From: Actinomycetota bacterium
GTDB lineage: Bacteria > Actinomycetota > Actinomycetes > S36-B12 > UBA5976
NCBI GenBank assembly: GCA_017853815.1
Contig: JAFMIT010000004.1
Span: 1-33,422, forward strand
Direction: 5' to 3'
Length of the DNA stretch: 33,422 nucleotides
The first letter of the stretch is position 1. The number at the start of each line of letters is the position of its first letter. Shown piece by piece: positions 8,801 to 16,711 of the stretch. Below the pieces are notes generated by a model. That model had not been told where the DNA came from. It made no database searches and saw only the letters and a program-made list of their open reading frames with translations. Made by a program: the position numbers and the translations under genes.

Positions 8801-8938
8801 GGCCAGTGACACTGGAAGCCAGCGGGCACCATTACGGCTCACCACGATTGCGGTGACATGGTGATTGATTTCGATGGGTGCTGTTGACTCTACGTCTTCG
8901 TCTTCTCGCCACCACTCAGGGGCAAAATCGTGAGTCAC
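5870..8938 (-). CDS. Large GT2 glycosyltransferase with multi-pass membrane domain
   Basis: A 1022-residue fusion. Residues about 27-245 form a GT-A/GT2 domain: HHVTAIVVSRNGARWLP at the start, the acidic metal/nucleotide motif IHDDS (114-118), the acceptor-side GGFSPEL, and TDLDLCWRAW (217-226). A single membrane helix at 282-301 and a linker follow. From about 394 onward there are around nine further hydrophobic helices, then an extracytoplasmic C-terminal region, and a last helix near residue 1000. The architecture suggests a transferase that builds or handles a lipid-linked envelope glycan; donor and acceptor are unknown. The start is GTG at 8938, 63 bases below the whiB stop, and the stop overlaps the DUF5719-type gene by four bases. 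The GT2 assignment is firm; the role is not. Confidence 0.85.
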   Translation of the reverse strand: MTHDFAPEWWREDEDVESTAPIEINHHVTAIVVSRNGARWLPVSLAALEAQTRAADSWVGVDIESIDDSVAVLKQHRPADLIELPLSATQSDAIDAAVATLDDVPNTVQWLWLIHDDSAAEPQALEHLLKVANEYPHAAVIGSKVLDWSDASHVIEVGTSITAIGTRYTGLERGERDQGQHDVSGPVHAASNVGMLIRRDVWTSLGGFSPELSHFRTDLDLCWRAWSMGNEVVLAPAARIRHVAATARSVRKKEKASASPHYVDRRAGILVILSQTPKRWLWARWLLIALAGLARGAGYLAVQDLTSARDEWRATVSGLASGRAVRRLRARYGTAGLLPGVRPTLKEQVVHASTELAESVQENYQRGLDALLPNRAHGADVGYFQALLAALKRPGSILGLVSVIFGIFATRNAWGSGQLVSPSGVVLPTSADALWTEYLSSWHLVGLGTGDPSHPMQALIAVFSYLTFQNPALFVLTVSTFGMWWAAASMHLALRSLLPHSATRVWLAALYSLSPVVVESAVSGNVAVVLSAIALPPTVVLLRHAQTSWRAAAGAALLISILCATWPATWVLLALGLIFFLVSVRPSRGAAARMIMVFVWSLTILMPWSIDVLVNPGSWFAQFAASNVRPASAWMALFGKGAPDSPQPWWWAAGLVFVAAASLSDSRNRGLSQQAWRVIRIALLVALVAQVTMSYVASATGKLRLDLPALIISAAMLLCLASSAATVRVRLNRSAFGWRQVSTALATIAVTALPLSGLYFNVWQRADVDRLHRAPEISAATLRGYTEPLNLRTLMLSTDEAGLVVADLLDQRPLTFGDSEVMSAEGDSEISAAIAAWLTGSSTDEKNPLYDLGVGYIAVPVRDPLALRIASIGNLTRLMTARSDQLLNVWRVVEVENKLFISDDGSTVSPVIFDEIDNTELKTPLTFGGTLDAVKYERIVTLAARSDSAWVASLNGDELERVGSFINKWKVPKNAEGILTVSLNKSSRSDWLLFAGFSMVTALLVLAPRRRNTYRDEWLVES

Positions 8939-9001
8939 GGTGTTATCTAAACAGACAAGCGACAGCTGCGGGGAAGTTGGACTGAATCACAGAAACAAGA
9001 T

Positions 9002-9256
9002 TTAGCCGGCACGCTTGAGGCGACGGCGCTCACGCTCGGAGAGGCCGCCCCAAATGCCGAAGCGCTCGTCCTGAGCGAGTGCGTACTCGAGGCACTCAAC
9101 GCGGACGTCGCAGGATTGGCACACCCGCTTCGCTTCACGAGTACTGCCACCCTTCTCTGGGAAAAAGGCTTCAGGGTCGGTCTGTGCGCACAGCGCATGC
9201 TCTTGCCATTCGAGCGCTGGATCTACATCCTGAGACGCATTCTCAAATGGTGCCAC
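9002..9256 (-). CDS. whiB2: WhiB-family iron-sulfur regulator, WhiB2/WhmD-like
   Basis: An 84-residue WhiB protein. The four cluster-binding cysteines are C23, C46, C49 and C55 (C-x22-C-x2-C-x5-C), which hold a [4Fe-4S] cluster sensitive to O2 and NO. The GIWGG turn is at 67-71, followed by the basic tail SERERRRLKR used for DNA contact. WhiB proteins act with the primary sigma factor. WhiB2/WhmD is required for septation in mycobacteria, and its place between a mannose-phosphate gene block and a large GT2 gene supports this subgroup. The GTG start at 9256 has a perfect AGGAGG four bases upstream, and a promoter is visible in the gap above it. The subgroup assignment rests on context and the short N-terminus. 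Confidence 0.9.
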   Translation of the reverse strand: MAPFENASQDVDPALEWQEHALCAQTDPEAFFPEKGGSTREAKRVCQSCDVRVECLEYALAQDERFGIWGGLSERERRRLKRAG

Positions 9257-9260
9257 GGTT

Positions 9261-9266
9261 CCTCCT
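9261..9266 (-). promoter_or_regulatory. Strong ribosome-binding site of whiB2
   Basis: A perfect AGGAGG lies four bases before the GTG at 9256 and decides that start. It is the strongest Shine-Dalgarno match I noticed in the window and contrasts with the many starts that have none. Confidence 0.75.
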
Positions 9267-9305
9267 GTGGTTGCCTGGAAGCGCTCACCGCTCCAAGTTG
9301 GGCGA

Positions 9306-9335
9306 ATTACAACCGTGTAGTTCGGGGTAAGTCAA
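9306..9335 (-). promoter_or_regulatory. Probable sigma-70-type promoter of whiB2
   Basis: In the 143-base gap between manC and whiB2 the minus strand shows TTGACT (9330-9335) and TGTAAT (9306-9311) separated by 18 bases. This gives a leader of about 40 bases ending in the AGGAGG site. It is the only place where I see both hexamers close to consensus. Confidence 0.5.
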
Positions 9336-9399
9336 GATGGCAAAGGAAAAAACCTTCACAAATGTCCGAATTTGTCCGCTTGCCTACGAGAAACGGCCA

Positions 9400-10467
9400 T
9401 TAAGCAGAAAAACGGATGGAGTCGGGCGCAATCGTGGCGCCAGTCCACACGCGAGCTCCAGCCTGAAGTTGATTACCAGCACCAACAGTTGCGCCGTCGC
9501 CGATCACGGTGTCGCGGATGTCGACATTGGCACCAAGGACTGCGTTGGTACCAACGATGGAGTTTTGGACAACGCAACCTTCCCCAATCGTCGCGCCGGG
9601 CAACACCACACTTCCGAGAATCTGCGCATTCGCCGAGATGTTTGCACCCGCGCCAACTGCTGAGCCCTCAGCGATTTCGGCTGACGGTTCCACTTTCGCA
9701 GTGGCATCCACAAGATTCTGGCTCGCATGGACCAACGGTGAAGGGCACGCTCCCGTGACGACATCGCGCGAACCTTTGGCATATGCCAAGGGATTACCGA
9801 GGTCCAACCAGTAAGCATTCTCGAGGTAGCCCACCACGTGTGCGTCAGCTTCAAGAAGCCCAGGAAAAGTTTCGCGCTCCACGGACACCACGCGACCTGC
9901 TGGAATCGCATCGATCAGTCGACGTCGAAAAACATAACAACCAGCGTTGATTTGGTGGGTCACAATTTCTTCAGGCGTTTGTGGCTTCTCAAGAAACTTC
10001 AGAACTCGACCATCGTTATCGGTCGGCACAAGTCCGAAGGCACGCGGGTCGTCGACATCGATGAGATGCAGAGAAACATCCGCCTTGCGCTGTTCAAAAT
10101 CTGCCACCTGATTTTGCAGGCTATGCCCGCTCAGAATGTCTCCGTTGAGAATGATGACGGGATCTTCAGCTCCACTGCGCAAAGCACTCGCGACGTTTCG
10201 AATCGCACCGCCGGTGCCGAGCGGAGAATCTTCAACCACATAAACAATCTCGATACCGAAATCTTCGCCTGCACCGAAATACGACTCAAAGACTTCAGCG
10301 CGGTAGCTCGTACTGAGCACGATACGAGTGACGCCAGCCTCCCGGGCTTTGGCAATCTGGTGCGCGGTACAGGGAAAGTTCGCGACGGGCAGCATCGGTT
10401 TAGGAGTGTTCTCGGTCAACGGGCGCAGGCGTGTGCCCTGACCGCCGACCAGCATTACCGCTTCCAT
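9400..10467 (-). CDS. manC: Mannose-1-phosphate guanylyltransferase (sugar nucleotidyltransferase)
   Basis: A 355-residue cytosolic nucleotidyltransferase. The N-terminal Rossmann-like domain carries the nucleotide loop GGQGTRLRPLTENTPKPMLP (8-27), SPLGTGGAIRNV and the metal-binding NGDIL. After about residue 240 there is a left-handed beta-helix of hexapeptide repeats, seen as recurring IxxxAxIxxxVxxG patterns. This layout matches mycobacterial Rv3264c, the GDP-mannose-forming enzyme, rather than the RmlA type that lacks the helix. It uses mannose-1-P from manB and GTP. The gene starts nine bases after the SpoIID-type gene and is probably co-transcribed with it. Glucose-1-P specificity cannot be excluded from sequence, but position and architecture favour mannose. 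Confidence 0.85.
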   Translation of the reverse strand: MEAVMLVGGQGTRLRPLTENTPKPMLPVANFPCTAHQIAKAREAGVTRIVLSTSYRAEVFESYFGAGEDFGIEIVYVVEDSPLGTGGAIRNVASALRSGAEDPVIILNGDILSGHSLQNQVADFEQRKADVSLHLIDVDDPRAFGLVPTDNDGRVLKFLEKPQTPEEIVTHQINAGCYVFRRRLIDAIPAGRVVSVERETFPGLLEADAHVVGYLENAYWLDLGNPLAYAKGSRDVVTGACPSPLVHASQNLVDATAKVEPSAEIAEGSAVGAGANISANAQILGSVVLPGATIGEGCVVQNSIVGTNAVLGANVDIRDTVIGDGATVGAGNQLQAGARVWTGATIAPDSIRFSA

Positions 10468-10476
10468 CTGCCCTAC

Positions 10477-13400
10477 CTACGCTCGCCGTACCTGTTGAAC
10501 GAATTCTGCTGTAACCCCGAGGTCGACCACCGCAGCGGCTAACGACTGTCGCCGAATCCATGACAAAACTGCTGGGGTCACCGCCGCATCCTCGTACACA
10601 ATCGGCATGCCTGAGAGCGCCGCAAGCACACCGGAGACGGGGTCAGACGTACTCGCCATGAGGATGACGCCGCGAGAAATGACCGAGCCACGATCGAGCA
10701 GCGACAAGCTGGCCAGTGCAAGATCGGATGTCGTCACACGTGCGACATCACTAAATCCCGCGAGGGCTGCGTCAGGAAGCTCTGTCGTGCTGCCGACGAC
10801 ATAAATTGATGCGGGGGCAGTTGTCGAAAGCCACGTCACGACTTCAGGGCTCAGTGCCTTCTCAGAAGCAAGAAGCAGTGGACGACCGGCGCGGGCTGCA
10901 AGCGACACAGCCAACGGCCATGCATCAGGCTCACCCGAACTCGCGATCACAACACCTTTGGCGGGATCGATCGAGGCGTCGACGGCCAACTTGCGGGAGA
11001 GGTCTTCGATGGTCGCACCTTGAATGTTTCGCCAAGAAACTTTGGCGCCGGACAAGGCACTCGTGATTGCAGGATCGATGATGCCGACAGTCACGACATA
11101 GTTAATTGCCTGGGCAGCTACTAGCGCTTTGATGCGAGCAGCATCGTTGGTTGGTTTCGCAACAATCAAGGCCGCGCCGGTGACGGCCGCATAAGCCGAA
11201 GCAGCAGTGATGATGGCTGGCGAGGCTGGCGCACCCGAACTTACGAGAACTGCCTTCGTTGCCGTGGACCCGGGAGCCTTGCAGAATCCAAAGAAACGAT
11301 GCTTAATGAACTCTTCGCTCAGGCCGGGAGCAGCGAGCGCTGTGGGTTTGATTATCGAGCGCCAGACCCATGTACTCATGAGACTTGAACCAGTATCAGA
11401 CACCATCGAGCTACGAAACTTTTCGCCGCTAATCGTCGACTGTGCACCCGTCGTCGAAGTCGCGGTGACACTGCGCAAGGCACCTGAAGCAAAGCGGTCC
11501 GAGAGGTCCAGCGTCGCAACGTCCGGCAAGGAGAATGCAGCAGCGACCACTTTTTGAGTGCGCACACGAGGACTCCACGCGGACACAGTTACTGCCTCTG
11601 CCGGCATCAGCGTCCAGGGGTCGTCCACACTGCGCAAATACGAGCGCGGTGAACCGCCCCACACGTCTTCATTGTTTTGAGTTGCGCCACCGTTTGCGGC
11701 AGCAAAGAACGTCTGGACAACATTCTTGCCATTCGTCACCGCGAGACCGGTAGCGGCGTCGACGACAGTTGCGTCAACTGCGGCTTTCCACAGGTCACCT
11801 TTAGGGCTCGAAATCTTTTGCCAGCCCACGTAGTTCTGATCGCGAATGTCACCGTACACCTGGCAATCGCAGGCGGAGCGTCTCGGCCGAGTCGTGCCAT
11901 CTGAGTTGTAGACATCGTTGTACACGTACGAGCGAGCCGCAATGACCTGCGCTCGCAACGCTGCGGCGGGCCACGACGATGACACTTCACCGATGCCATA
12001 GAGGTATTCGTCGTGCAAGCTCACCCGATTGCTCAGTGATAGCCCTGCGACCAAATCTGTTTGGGCCGCACCAGCACGAACTCGAAGCGAACCGAAGCGA
12101 TAGGTCCTCCCTGCGGCCAATTCACTTCCCGGACCGGCCACCTGTGCCAACGCTGGATGTGCACCGAGTGACCCGCTGAACCGAGTTCCCGACCAAGTGA
12201 TGATGACGAGGGTGGAATTCTTGAGTTTCGGAGCATCTGGGCCCGTGATGGTGGTCTTCACAGTCGTCGACGAATTCAAGAAAGTGAAAGTCACTGAGTG
12301 GTCGGGGGTGATCACGACCGACGTGCCGTCTGCGGTTTGGAGTTTCATCGCGGCTGGCGGGTCGTTTGATGTGGTTGCGCCAAGCGATCGCAGACGAACT
12401 TTGATGGTCGATGTGCGATTGGCATTGCGGTAGCAGTTGGCATCGGTGTCGACACACAGACCCACAAACACATCGGCGGAATCCGGTACTGCAGTCACCG
12501 TCGTATCGGTGTAATAGTGAGTCAGAATCTCGGTTTCAGTCTTGCCAGCTTTTGCCATTGCATACGCACCCCACTGCGAGAGCCCAATGCCGTGACCCCA
12601 GCCGCTGCCACTAAAAGCGAAGGTCGCCGGAGCGACGGCGGCTGGCGTGGGCAGCGGCTCCAGAACAGGAATTGCAGTGGGTTCCCCGCGTTGCGCGAGC
12701 GCATAACCGATGCGAGCCAACGCGTAGTCGCTGGCAATCGCGCTATCCGTCGTCGATAGAACGCCAACAATGTCGCCGCGAGCATTGAGCCAGGCGCGTT
12801 GGTCGAGGCTCAAACCTTTGGAATCGACGACGACATTCAATGCAGGCGTGGTGTACGCCAAAAAGTCTGCAGTAGCGACGGTCGACGACGTTGTGCGCAC
12901 CACCAAGTTCGGGATCTCGTTGGTGGCGCTTCTGGCCAACGCGAGCGCGAGCGAGCGCTCGTCTCGCGCGCTGACGCGAACTACTTTGCGAAACGAATCA
13001 ATCGTGTCGTCACTAATATCTGCGGTCGTCCCAATCGCGATGCCACCGACAATGTTCAATGCTTTGAGCACAGCTCGCGTCGTTGTCAAAGAATCTGGAT
13101 GAACATCGAGCAGCGGACGCCCTGTTGCAGAAGCAAAAGATGTCGCCTCTAACAACGTCTTTGTCGAACCTTTGAAGTTCACGAATACGGCTTTTGTGTC
13201 CGAGTTGAACAAACTCTTGGCGTACACCAGCTGTGAAAGTTCCGCTGCAGATTTTGCGGTGCGCAGTGGAATCTTGATTCCAAGAGACTTAAGTGTGGAG
13301 AGCACTTTGGGAGCGAACGTATTGGTGGTCGACAAAATCAAAACTTTAGTGATCTTGCGACGCACAAGCTCTTGCTTTGTCGAAAACGTCAGTTTGTCTG

Positions 13401-14013
13401 TTGCAGAAAAGAACAGCGGCACCTTGCGCAGCTGGGCAGAGACAGTCGCCACGGCCACCATCGCTGCTGACGAATCCGCCGGCACTAGTAGAGCTTCGGT
13501 GGCGTCAGGATGGCTGAGCTTCGCGCGGGCAACGGCCACATCTGCCAATGCCCGAGGCGTAGCGGCAGTTTGTCGAAAACGGTGGACGTTTGGACACAGC
13601 GATCGGCTCACGAGATTCGTCGAAGAGCTCACCGACACCACCCCCGACACGGGTGTTCCGAGCGTGCCGTCGGTTGAGCTAGGAGTCAGCGTGACGACGT
13701 AAACCGCATCGGACAGTGGTTCAGGAAGCAGACCGTCTACCTGTATTTGGTTTGCCCCCGAGACAGCATCGCCAACCTGCGTCCGCGCTAACGCGTTGGT
13801 GCACGCGTTCGTGAGGGATACCGAATACTTGCCAGCTTTTGAGAACGAAGCAGAGATCGTTAGCGGAGAGGCAGCAGGCACCCACATCTGGGCCGAAAGC
13901 GAGAATCCAGTGACGCCCGGTGAAGGCGTCGCTGCCACCGCTGAATCCATACCTGCCACGAGGAAAACCAGTGCGGTGACGGCAGCGCAGACACGCCGTA
14001 ACGACACACGCAT
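10477..14013 (-). CDS. Secreted SpoIID/LytB-domain protein with cell-wall-binding repeats
   Basis: A 1178-residue exported protein. Residues 1-27 form a signal peptide (basic start, hydrophobic core, AVA before A28). About 147-440 and 905-1170 resemble cell-wall-binding type 2 repeats, with recurring features such as ALLVPADSS, VLILSTTNT and YVVGSTTELP. Between them lies a SpoIID domain: GSGWGHGIGLSQWGAY (469-484), then YLYGIGEVSSSWPAAALRAQ (670-689), in which E676 aligns with the catalytic Glu of the lytic transglycosylase SpoIID, then AANGGATQN and VWGGSPRSYLRSVDDPW. The likely role is binding and cleaving peptidoglycan in growth or division, not sporulation. GGAGG lies six bases before the ATG. 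It is followed closely by manC. Enzymatic activity is inferred. Confidence 0.88.
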   Translation of the reverse strand: MRVSLRRVCAAVTALVFLVAGMDSAVAATPSPGVTGFSLSAQMWVPAASPLTISASFSKAGKYSVSLTNACTNALARTQVGDAVSGANQIQVDGLLPEPLSDAVYVVTLTPSSTDGTLGTPVSGVVSVSSSTNLVSRSLCPNVHRFRQTAATPRALADVAVARAKLSHPDATEALLVPADSSAAMVAVATVSAQLRKVPLFFSATDKLTFSTKQELVRRKITKVLILSTTNTFAPKVLSTLKSLGIKIPLRTAKSAAELSQLVYAKSLFNSDTKAVFVNFKGSTKTLLEATSFASATGRPLLDVHPDSLTTTRAVLKALNIVGGIAIGTTADISDDTIDSFRKVVRVSARDERSLALALARSATNEIPNLVVRTTSSTVATADFLAYTTPALNVVVDSKGLSLDQRAWLNARGDIVGVLSTTDSAIASDYALARIGYALAQRGEPTAIPVLEPLPTPAAVAPATFAFSGSGWGHGIGLSQWGAYAMAKAGKTETEILTHYYTDTTVTAVPDSADVFVGLCVDTDANCYRNANRTSTIKVRLRSLGATTSNDPPAAMKLQTADGTSVVITPDHSVTFTFLNSSTTVKTTITGPDAPKLKNSTLVIITWSGTRFSGSLGAHPALAQVAGPGSELAAGRTYRFGSLRVRAGAAQTDLVAGLSLSNRVSLHDEYLYGIGEVSSSWPAAALRAQVIAARSYVYNDVYNSDGTTRPRRSACDCQVYGDIRDQNYVGWQKISSPKGDLWKAAVDATVVDAATGLAVTNGKNVVQTFFAAANGGATQNNEDVWGGSPRSYLRSVDDPWTLMPAEAVTVSAWSPRVRTQKVVAAAFSLPDVATLDLSDRFASGALRSVTATSTTGAQSTISGEKFRSSMVSDTGSSLMSTWVWRSIIKPTALAAPGLSEEFIKHRFFGFCKAPGSTATKAVLVSSGAPASPAIITAASAYAAVTGAALIVAKPTNDAARIKALVAAQAINYVVTVGIIDPAITSALSGAKVSWRNIQGATIEDLSRKLAVDASIDPAKGVVIASSGEPDAWPLAVSLAARAGRPLLLASEKALSPEVVTWLSTTAPASIYVVGSTTELPDAALAGFSDVARVTTSDLALASLSLLDRGSVISRGVILMASTSDPVSGVLAALSGMPIVYEDAAVTPAVLSWIRRQSLAAAVVDLGVTAEFVQQVRRA

Positions 14014-14213
14014 TGAAAACCTCCAGTGGCTGGGGAAGAAGCCGAACTCTGATTCTGCCAGCGGCTCCTCGCGTGAACATCTCCAAACCGCCGAAGATCA
14101 GCGAAAACCCGATGTGAGGATTCTGTGAATTAACCCACCTTGTGCACAGGCTCGCGAACCCGCCCTCCGCGACATCAGGCACAATTGGCACTTACTCGTC
14201 GGAAGGCAACTCA
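14014..14213. other. Divergent intergenic region between SpoIID-type and LCP genes
   Basis: At 200 bases this is the longest gene-free stretch in the window, and it must hold promoters for two divergent envelope genes. On the plus strand CACAAT (14180-14185) stands 15 bases before the GGAAGG ribosome-binding site of the LCP gene. On the minus strand GTTAAT (near 14129-14134) is a weak -10 candidate. Neither has a clear -35 box. I see no repeat, operator or small RNA. Confidence 0.35.
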
Positions 14214-15614
14214 ATGGCGCGCAAGCATCGGTTAGTCAAAGGTCTCGCAATATTGACCTTGACTGCCACCGCAATGAGCGGCATTGCAGTTTCAGCTCTC
14301 TACGGTGCTATCGATGGCATCGACAAAAAGGACATCACTAACCAGCTCGGTGACAATCGTCCAGACGCTTGGGCATCTGAAGAGGGCGCGCCGATCAACA
14401 TCGTCATGATGGGTTCTGATACTCGCGATGGCCAGGGCAGCGGCTTCGGTAAGAACATCGGCGGGCAGCGCTCGGACACCACGATTTTTGTACACATTTC
14501 TGGCGATCGCACGTGGGCGACCGCGGTCAGCATTCCGCGCGATACGACGACTGACATGCCTGATTGCATCAACGAAGACGGTTCAGTCAACAAAGGCTGG
14601 ACTGACAAGTTCAACGTGACTATGTCTCGTGCCGGTCCCGCGTGCGTGGTGAAGACTCTCGAAGAAATCACCAACATTCGCGTCGATCACTATGTCGTCG
14701 TTAACTTCAAAGGTTTCCAAAATGTTGTCGATGCGGTCGGCGGTGTTGAAGTCTGTCTCACCGACTCTGTCAACGACATCAAGAGCCACCTGAAACTCCC
14801 CGCTGGTCTCTCTACGCTCGACGGCAAGACCGCGCTCGCCTTCGTGCGCGCCCGCAAAACTCTCGGTGACGGTTCCGACATTTCGCGAATCCGCCGCCAA
14901 CAGGATTTCTTGGCCTCGCTCGCTCGCAAAACCACGAGTGCAGGCGTGCTGTTGAATCCGAAGAAAGTCCTCGATCTCATCAACGCCATTGCAGGGTCGC
15001 TCACGACCGACCCTGAACTCGGCAGCGTCGATGGCATCAAAACCATCGCCATGAATCTGCAGGATCTTCGTCCGAGCAACATTCGGTTCATCACTGCGCC
15101 GAACGCGCCCGACCCTGACAACACTGCGAACGTGAAACTCACATCTGAGGCGGAGGAACTGTGGGCCGCCCTGCGCGCTGACAAGCAGTGGCCGACGCCA
15201 CCGGACAACGGTCCTGATGGCAAGCCACTGACAGTCGCGCCAGAGGACATCAAGATTGCAGTTCTCAATGGCACCACCACAGCTGGTTTGGCCGGTGCAA
15301 AAGCTGACTTGTTTAGTGCTCTCGGGTACACGATTGCTAAGACTGACAACACCACTGACTTCTTCGGCAAAGAGACATCTGTCTGGGTCACCAAAGCGCG
15401 CGAGAACGAAGCTCGGACCGTGGCTGCAGCACTCGGCCTCAAGAAAATCAACATTTTCAAGAAGCAAAATCCAGATGACCCAAGCTTGGTCGTCGTTGTT
15501 GGATCGAAGTTCACAGATCCCCGCGAGCTCAAGATCAAAGTGAAGGCTTCATCGTCGCTCTACGGGCCAAAAGACGGCCGCGCCGCAGACGAAACGGATT
15601 GCTCGCCAGCCTAA
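14214..15614 (+). CDS. LytR-CpsA-Psr (LCP) family cell-wall glycan ligase
   Basis: A 466-residue membrane-anchored enzyme that transfers lipid-linked glycan polymers to peptidoglycan (for example, arabinogalactan ligases in mycobacteria). A single transmembrane anchor lies at 11-31. The LCP domain runs from about 60 to 240, with the key residues R86-S-D88 (GGQRSDTT), IPRDT (107-111), FVRARKTLGDGSDISRIRR (210-228) and QQ (229-230). A LytR_C domain occupies about 345-433 (IAVLNGTTTAGLAGAKADLF and FGKETSVWV). I chose ATG 14214 because GGAAGG lies seven bases upstream and the residues after it form the anchor; the open frame goes on to 14142 without a ribosome-binding site. It matches the position and strand of Rv3267. 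The polymer it attaches is unknown here. Confidence 0.93.
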   Translation: MARKHRLVKGLAILTLTATAMSGIAVSALYGAIDGIDKKDITNQLGDNRPDAWASEEGAPINIVMMGSDTRDGQGSGFGKNIGGQRSDTTIFVHISGDRTWATAVSIPRDTTTDMPDCINEDGSVNKGWTDKFNVTMSRAGPACVVKTLEEITNIRVDHYVVVNFKGFQNVVDAVGGVEVCLTDSVNDIKSHLKLPAGLSTLDGKTALAFVRARKTLGDGSDISRIRRQQDFLASLARKTTSAGVLLNPKKVLDLINAIAGSLTTDPELGSVDGIKTIAMNLQDLRPSNIRFITAPNAPDPDNTANVKLTSEAEELWAALRADKQWPTPPDNGPDGKPLTVAPEDIKIAVLNGTTTAGLAGAKADLFSALGYTIAKTDNTTDFFGKETSVWVTKARENEARTVAAALGLKKINIFKKQNPDDPSLVVVVGSKFTDPRELKIKVKASSSLYGPKDGRAADETDCSPA

Positions 15615-15626
15615 CGTTGTTGGTGT

Positions 15627-16631
15627 TTACAGATCTCGAATCGCTGGGCTCGTAAGAAAACCCCAGCCCCAATTCATGTGCATGGTCATCAACACGACCG
15701 GCAGCCGAATCGCCACAGCCAATGACTCTGTTCGCAATGCAGTCAACGCCACGAGTTTGATGCCAGCGGCGTAAGACAAGGGGGCCACAAACCCCCACAC
15801 CATGAACGAACTCGTCAAGACGCCGACAATCCCAAGCAGCGTGCCAAGAACCACACCAATGACCGCCGCAGGCGGAGCGAAATACCGCAGCGCACTCGCG
15901 CGACTTACGGTTTCAGGGTGCATGTGCATCACGCGTCTGCGCCACTGCCCGTACTGACGGTATTGCTTGGCAAGCGTCGAGACATCACGTCGTGGCCGGT
16001 AGGTGACTTTGAGTGCTGGGTTAAACCACACCACGCCGCCAGTAGCGCGAATTCGATGGTTCATTTCCCAATCTTGGGCTCGAGTCATCTTGGTGTCGTA
16101 GCCGCCGACTCGCTCGAGTGCAGTGGCCCGAAAACATCCGAGGTAGACAGTTTCTGCTTCGCCTTCAGCACCGCCAACATGGAAAGCCGCTGAGCCGACA
16201 CCAAATTTCGACTTCATCGCCCAGGCGACGGCTTTTTGAAAATCTGTCTCACCTTGGGCGTCCATGATGCCGCCGACGTTGTCTGCGCCAGTCCGCTGCA
16301 ATGTTTCAATCGCCGTCGAAACGTAGTCCGACGGAAGCATCGCGTGACCGTCACACCGAATGACGAACTCACCAGTGGTTTTAGTCAGCGCGGCGTTCAG
16401 CGCATCCGGGGTGCGTCCCGTGGGGTTGGCAACGACCGTCACGTTTTCGAATTCATCAGCCAACTCGCGAGCGATAGCTTCGGTTCGATCCTTGCTCGGA
16501 CCAACCGAAATGACAACATCAAGCGCGCCGCGATAATCCTGCCCAAGAGCTGCCAGAACTACTTCGCGCAGATGGCGCTCCTCATTGAGCACCGGGATCA
16601 TGATGCTGACGGAGGGATGCTGGCTGCTCAT
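15627..16631 (-). CDS. GT2 family glycosyltransferase with C-terminal membrane helices
   Basis: A 334-residue GT2 protein resembling succinoglycan ExoA-type enzymes. The N-terminal GT-A domain has VSIMIPVLNEERHLREV (8-24), SVGPSKDRT, RCDGHAMLP (the metal-binding DxD equivalent is RCDGH), GGIMDAQGE, and a C-terminal part with DWEMNHRIR, where the ED/EM pair is typical of the catalytic base region. Two to three hydrophobic segments follow from about residue 247 (PPAAVIGVVLGTLLGIVGVL and further). It presumably adds a sugar to an undecaprenyl-linked envelope glycan on the cytoplasmic face. The ATG has no Shine-Dalgarno sequence and is preceded at seven bases by TAGATT. The gene is convergent with the LCP gene (12-base gap) and divergent from ugd; both could act in the same glycan pathway. 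Donor sugar unknown. Confidence 0.88.
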   Translation of the reverse strand: MSSQHPSVSIMIPVLNEERHLREVVLAALGQDYRGALDVVISVGPSKDRTEAIARELADEFENVTVVANPTGRTPDALNAALTKTTGEFVIRCDGHAMLPSDYVSTAIETLQRTGADNVGGIMDAQGETDFQKAVAWAMKSKFGVGSAAFHVGGAEGEAETVYLGCFRATALERVGGYDTKMTRAQDWEMNHRIRATGGVVWFNPALKVTYRPRRDVSTLAKQYRQYGQWRRRVMHMHPETVSRASALRYFAPPAAVIGVVLGTLLGIVGVLTSSFMVWGFVAPLSYAAGIKLVALTALRTESLAVAIRLPVVLMTMHMNWGWGFLTSPAIRDL

Positions 16632-16638
16632 TGGGTGA

Positions 16639-16644
16639 AATCTA
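16639..16644 (-). promoter_or_regulatory. Likely -10 box for a leaderless GT2 transcript
   Basis: TAGATT on the minus strand, then seven bases, then the ATG at 16631. No ribosome-binding site lies between. On the opposite strand TAGTCT at 16681-16686 could serve ugd, which has an AGGA site before its start. Confidence 0.4.
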
Positions 16645-16711
16645 GCCGCCTCAGATTCGGGTTGCCGCTGTCATCTCCGATAGTCTCACCGCACTCACAG
16701 GCAGGACGACG

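Noticed and set aside
9838..10542. A 234-codon plus-strand frame across manC and the end of the SpoIID-type gene
   Set aside because: Antisense to two genes whose reading frames are supported by motifs; no ribosome-binding site or known domain.
14583..15538. Long open frames (282 and 294 codons) on the minus strand inside the LCP gene
   Set aside because: They lie wholly antisense to a well-conserved LCP gene, have no recognisable domain or start signal, and reflect codon composition.
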